Assembly: GCA_964440805.1 (NCBI GenBank)
Contig: CAYTTR010000012.1
Coordinates: 1 to 63,480, forward strand
DNA length: 63,480 nucleotides
DNA from: CAYTTR01 sp964440805
GTDB lineage: Bacteria; Acidobacteriota; Aminicenantia; Aminicenantales; Aminicenantaceae
Direction: 5' to 3'
Shown: in pieces, positions 61,539-63,480 of the stretch
Layout: every line of letters starts with the position of its first letter
How positions within the stretch are numbered: the stretch's first letter is position 1
Notes under the pieces: generated by a model
What the model saw: only the letters and a program-made list of their open reading frames with translations
Databases searched by the model: none
Told to the model about the DNA's origin: nothing
Translations under genes and position numbers: made by a program

Positions 61539-61952
61539 ATGGCGAGAACTGATTCAAATAAATTAATAGAACAAAAATTCGAAGAGTGGAATCATTACCA
61601 AATTCTGGATATTTCCCCTAAGGCAGATATAAAGGAAATAGAAAAAGCTTACCACTTGGGAAAATACACATATAGAGAGAACTCACTCGCTCCCTACGGC
61701 CTGATTTCAGACGAAGCCCGCCAGTTCATGCTCAACAGAATCGAAGAAGCTTACCGGATACTCAGTAATCCCCAAAAAAGGGAAACCTATGATGAAGATC
61801 TTTTCTCTAAAAATAAATCCTACCAGCCTAAAGCCTCCTTCAGGAAAACAACCCAAAAGCTTTTCATAGAAGAAGCTCCGGAACCAACTCAAATCTGGAA
61901 TCAAATAAAGAGCTTGCTTAAAAGAAAAGAAAAAAAAGCCTCTCTTACCTAA
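61539..61952 (+). CDS. J-domain-like protein without an HPD motif
   Basis: A 137-residue protein with a DnaJ-like helical hairpin: YQILDISPKADIKEIEKAYH, then a long loop in place of the HPD tripeptide, and IEEAYRILSNPQKRETYDED. The conserved HPD that stimulates DnaK ATPase is absent, so it is unlikely to be a true co-chaperone. The C-terminal part is basic. It begins 1 bp after the MinD-like stop, so the two proteins probably form one system of unknown function. Confidence 0.75.
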   Translation: MARTDSNKLIEQKFEEWNHYQILDISPKADIKEIEKAYHLGKYTYRENSLAPYGLISDEARQFMLNRIEEAYRILSNPQKRETYDEDLFSKNKSYQPKASFRKTTQKLFIEEAPEPTQIWNQIKSLLKRKEKKASLT

Positions 61953-62057
61953 TAATTTCAGATTAATTCCTCACGGCAGAACTGCCACAAACAAACAATG
62001 AAAAGACTCATTGAGCATTCATGCAGATTCTTTTTTCTTGTCTCCCCCTTCTAATTC

Positions 62058-62102
62058 GTTTATCCGGTTTGTCTCGTTTATTTAGTTTATCTCGTCTCTC
62101 CC
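62058..62102 (+). repeat. 9-bp-period array 8
   Basis: Units gtttatccg, gtttgtctc, gtttattta, gtttatctc, gtctctccc. It lies within about 10 bases of array 9, which runs the opposite way. The preceding 75 bases (from 61990) resemble the bases before array 11 (from 63339): ACAAACAATGAAAA then GCAGAT. Confidence 0.8.
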
Positions 62103-62106
62103 TTTT

Positions 62107-62145
62107 CAAATCAAATAAACCAGATGAACCAGATAAACGCAATCA
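62107..62145 (-). repeat. 9-bp-period array 9 (inverted partner of array 8)
   Basis: On the minus strand: gtttatctg, gttcatctg, gtttatttg, atttgaaaa. Together with array 8 it forms an inverted pair with a loop of only a few bases. Confidence 0.75.
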
Positions 62146-62180
62146 ATAAAATCTTTTAACGTATAAAACGTATTTCTTCA

Positions 62181-62218
62181 GAGAAAGGGGTGTCCCTTTG
62201 GGGAACGTCCCTCCTTTG
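62181..62218 (+). repeat. GGGGACGTTCCCC element (copy 5)
   Basis: GAGAAAGGGGTGTCCCTTTG followed by GGGAACGTCCCTCCTTTG. It ends 3 bases from the stop of the acetyltransferase gene, as copy 1 sits 3 bases from the M48 stop. Nearly identical to the arm inside rnhC. Confidence 0.8.
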
Positions 62219-62220
62219 CG

Positions 62221-62748
62221 TTAAAGTCTCAAAGTCAACCGGTAGCGTGTGCCCAGATCTTTCTGATTAAATTTAAGAGACCGGATCACTTTAAGCTCAG
62301 GAAGATTCCACTTGGCAATACAGGCATAAACTTCTTTATAACCCTGACGGCGGGCATATTCAATAACCTCCCGGTGCAAGGCTTTGGAAATGCCGCGGTT
62401 TCGGTAAGGCCTGGAAACAAAGGTAATCTGAAGATAAAATTCAGAAGGAATGTTACCCGGGGAAAGAGGAAGTACATCAAACATATTGTCAATCTCAGGA
62501 GCTCCAAGTGAAGGGTATCCCATCAAAAAACCGACAATCTTCCCTTCTACCTCAGCCACCCAGGTTTTATATTTATTACCGGGCTTCAAATAACGATCCC
62601 GATAAAGATTGACTCCAGATTCAATCTTGACATTGGGAAACTTTCCGGCCAACTCTTCTTCCAGCTCCCGGACAAGACTGAGAACCTGCTTGAGATCTTT
62701 CTCTTTATAAGGTCTTATTTTAACTTGTAATTCCATTTTCTCCCGCAA
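62221..62748 (-). CDS. GNAT-family acetyltransferase
   Basis: A 175-residue acetyl-CoA-dependent acetyltransferase. The pyrophosphate loop is SRPYRNRGISKAL, followed by the YARRQGYKEVYACI helix-strand. Start is ATG at 62748. The substrate is unknown; in this family it may be an amine, antibiotic, amino acid or ribosomal protein terminus. Its 3' end abuts a repeat element. Confidence 0.88.
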   Translation of the reverse strand: MREKMELQVKIRPYKEKDLKQVLSLVRELEEELAGKFPNVKIESGVNLYRDRYLKPGNKYKTWVAEVEGKIVGFLMGYPSLGAPEIDNMFDVLPLSPGNIPSEFYLQITFVSRPYRNRGISKALHREVIEYARRQGYKEVYACIAKWNLPELKVIRSLKFNQKDLGTRYRLTLRL

Positions 62749-63085
62749 TCATAACACTTGGATGAATCGTAAACAACAGTTAAGAAAATATATTAGATTG
62801 AAAATAACAAATAAGTCTATTTAGTCTGTTCAGTCTATTTAGTCTGTTCAGTCTATTTAGTTTATCTCGTTTATTTAGTTTGTTTGGTTTATTTGGTTGG
62901 AAAGAAAGACTTGATAAGTGATATGAGAAAGAAAAGTTTATTGAGTTTTGAATGAGGAGAAGGGGACAAGACGAGGGAGGAAAGCAAGCAACATCAGCAG
63001 AAATTAAAAATGATCATTTTCCTCCGTTGCTGGTGGGAAGGCCGCCATAGGAAGTTAGTTAAGCTTTTTCTATCTACAAAAAAAA
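62749..63085. other. Intergenic region without a gene
   Basis: Holds the longest 9-bp array (62815-62899) and an AAGAAAAGTTTATTGAG block that resembles the leaders of arrays 3 and 4. No coding frame of merit was found. Confidence 0.6.
62815..62899 (+). repeat. 9-bp-period array 10 (longest)
   Basis: Nine units in perfect phase: gtctattta, gtctgttca, gtctattta, gtctgttca, gtctattta, gtttatctc, gtttattta, gtttgtttg, gtttatttg. The units alternate in two types at the start, as if duplicated in 18-base steps. Confidence 0.92.
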
Positions 63086-63159
63086 TGACCCGTGTAGGAC
63101 TCGAACCTACAACCCGCGGATTAAGAGTCCGCTGCTCTGCCAAGTTGAGCTAACGGGCC
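63086..63159 (-). tRNA. tRNA-Lys (anticodon CTT)
   Basis: On the minus strand the cloverleaf folds with acceptor stem GGCCCGT/ACGGGTC (one G-U pair), D arm, anticodon stem GCGGA/TCCGC, anticodon loop CTCTTAA giving CTT, and T arm GTAGG-TTCGAGT-CCTAC. The 3' CCA is not encoded. The tRNA is followed at once by a run of eight T (63078-63085), which can act in termination. A promoter is at 63175-63203. Confidence 0.95.
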
Positions 63160-63174
63160 ATGAAAAACTTCTAT

Positions 63175-63203
63175 AGTTTAGATAAGAGGCGGAATCTTGT
63201 CAA
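63175..63203 (-). promoter_or_regulatory. Sigma-70-type promoter of tRNA-Lys
   Basis: On the minus strand TTGACA, 17 bases, TAAACT, ending about 15 bases before the tRNA. The -35 is a perfect consensus match and the spacing is optimal; the -10 matches at four of six. Confidence 0.6.
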
Positions 63204-63276
63204 TAAATGGACGAATCAAGAAAATGATGACAGGAAACGCGGCTTTGGTTTTCCACCTCAATTCTCTTTCTATTTT

Positions 63277-63314
63277 TAAAAAGTATCGACCTTTTTAATA
63301 AATAATTCATGACA
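63277..63314 (-). repeat. Degenerate MITE-like repeat end (copy 7)
   Basis: AAAAAGTATCGACCTTTTT then AATAAATAATTCATGACAAT resembles the right end AAAAAGTATCGGCCTTTTTT ATGAATAGTTCAGGTT with several changes. Confidence 0.5.
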
Positions 63315-63414
63315 ATTATCAATAGAGGATTTTGACACACAAACAATGAAAATGCTTATATTCACACCTGCAGATGTTTTTTTGCTTTTCTCATGCATCT
63401 CGCCCACATATATT

Positions 63415-63459
63415 GTTTATCTCGTTTGTCTCGTTTATCTTGTTTTTTTTGTCTCAATT
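63415..63459 (+). repeat. 9-bp-period array 11
   Basis: Units gtttatctc, gtttgtctc, gtttatctt, gtttttttt, gtctcaatt. The preceding segment (from 63339) shares ACAAACAATGAAAA and GCAGAT with the bases before array 8. Confidence 0.75.
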
Positions 63460-63480
63460 TTATCCCCTGCCTCGCCTTTT

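Overview
The window looks like chromosomal sequence from an uncultured, anaerobic, amino-acid-fermenting Gram-negative bacterium of the Acidobacteriota/Aminicenantes type. This is inference, since no rRNA is present. The evidence is an outer-membrane biogenesis and lipid A block (bamA, ompH/skp, fabZ, lpxA, lpxI, lolCD), a strictly anaerobic redox cluster (NuoEFG-like plus NfnAB-like proteins, alanine dehydrogenase, a CoA-transferase), RNase HIII, and many secreted proteases. Base composition is moderately AT-rich. TTG and GTG starts are frequent. No phage, plasmid, CRISPR or restriction genes were seen.

Layout. 1-5000: repeats, then a CheR methyltransferase and a large cytoplasmic hybrid histidine kinase. 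5000-7200: a LolA-like secreted protein and an M48 lipoprotein protease. 7200-19700 (minus strand): one long gene train transcribed as acetyltransferase, crotonase, ribH, nusB, lysS, lolC, lolD, bamA, ompH, fabZ, lpxA, lpxI and a Gfo/Idh oxidoreductase. It lacks lpxD and lpxB. 19800-22300: a LonC-like protease. 22300-25000 (minus): a tricorn-protease remnant, an RluB-type pseudouridine synthase, a small beta-barrel and a pyruvate-kinase-tail protein. 25100-27650: two overlapping MacB-like permeases without an ATPase. 27700-36200 (minus): an HpnP-like radical SAM protein, an AlaX-type editing protein, two membrane transporters, an orphan ribbon-helix-helix protein, rnhC and a CoA-transferase. 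36200-44600 (minus): the electron-transfer operon nuoE-F-G-like/nfnA/nfnB (nfnB frameshifted) preceded by alanine dehydrogenase. 44700-52500: a Ca2+/Na+ antiporter, an MBL nuclease, a GHMP kinase overlapping efp, a secreted propeller protein and an S55 protease. 52600-63480: an SDR epimerase, FabH, a degenerate DUF885 protein, TatD, a polyprenyl synthase, a CYTH protein, omega, a MinD-like/J-like pair, an acetyltransferase and tRNA-Lys(CTT).

The metabolic genes fit together as amino-acid fermentation. Alanine dehydrogenase makes NADH. The NuoEFG/Nfn-like proteins could redistribute electrons among NADH, NADPH and ferredoxin. The crotonase and CoA-transferase handle acyl-CoA intermediates. The cell-envelope genes form a conserved assembly and lipid A supply line.

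The most unusual content is non-coding. Four intergenic repeat families recur: (a) a MITE-like element with TTAACCTGRAYTATTCA terminal inverted repeats, with one 52/52 identical pair; (b) at least eleven arrays with a strict 9-bp period, consensus near GTTTRTTYR; (c) a GGGGACGTTCCC element that sits at gene 3' ends and forms the C-terminus of rnhC; (d) a 146-bp element with 19-bp perfect inverted ends.
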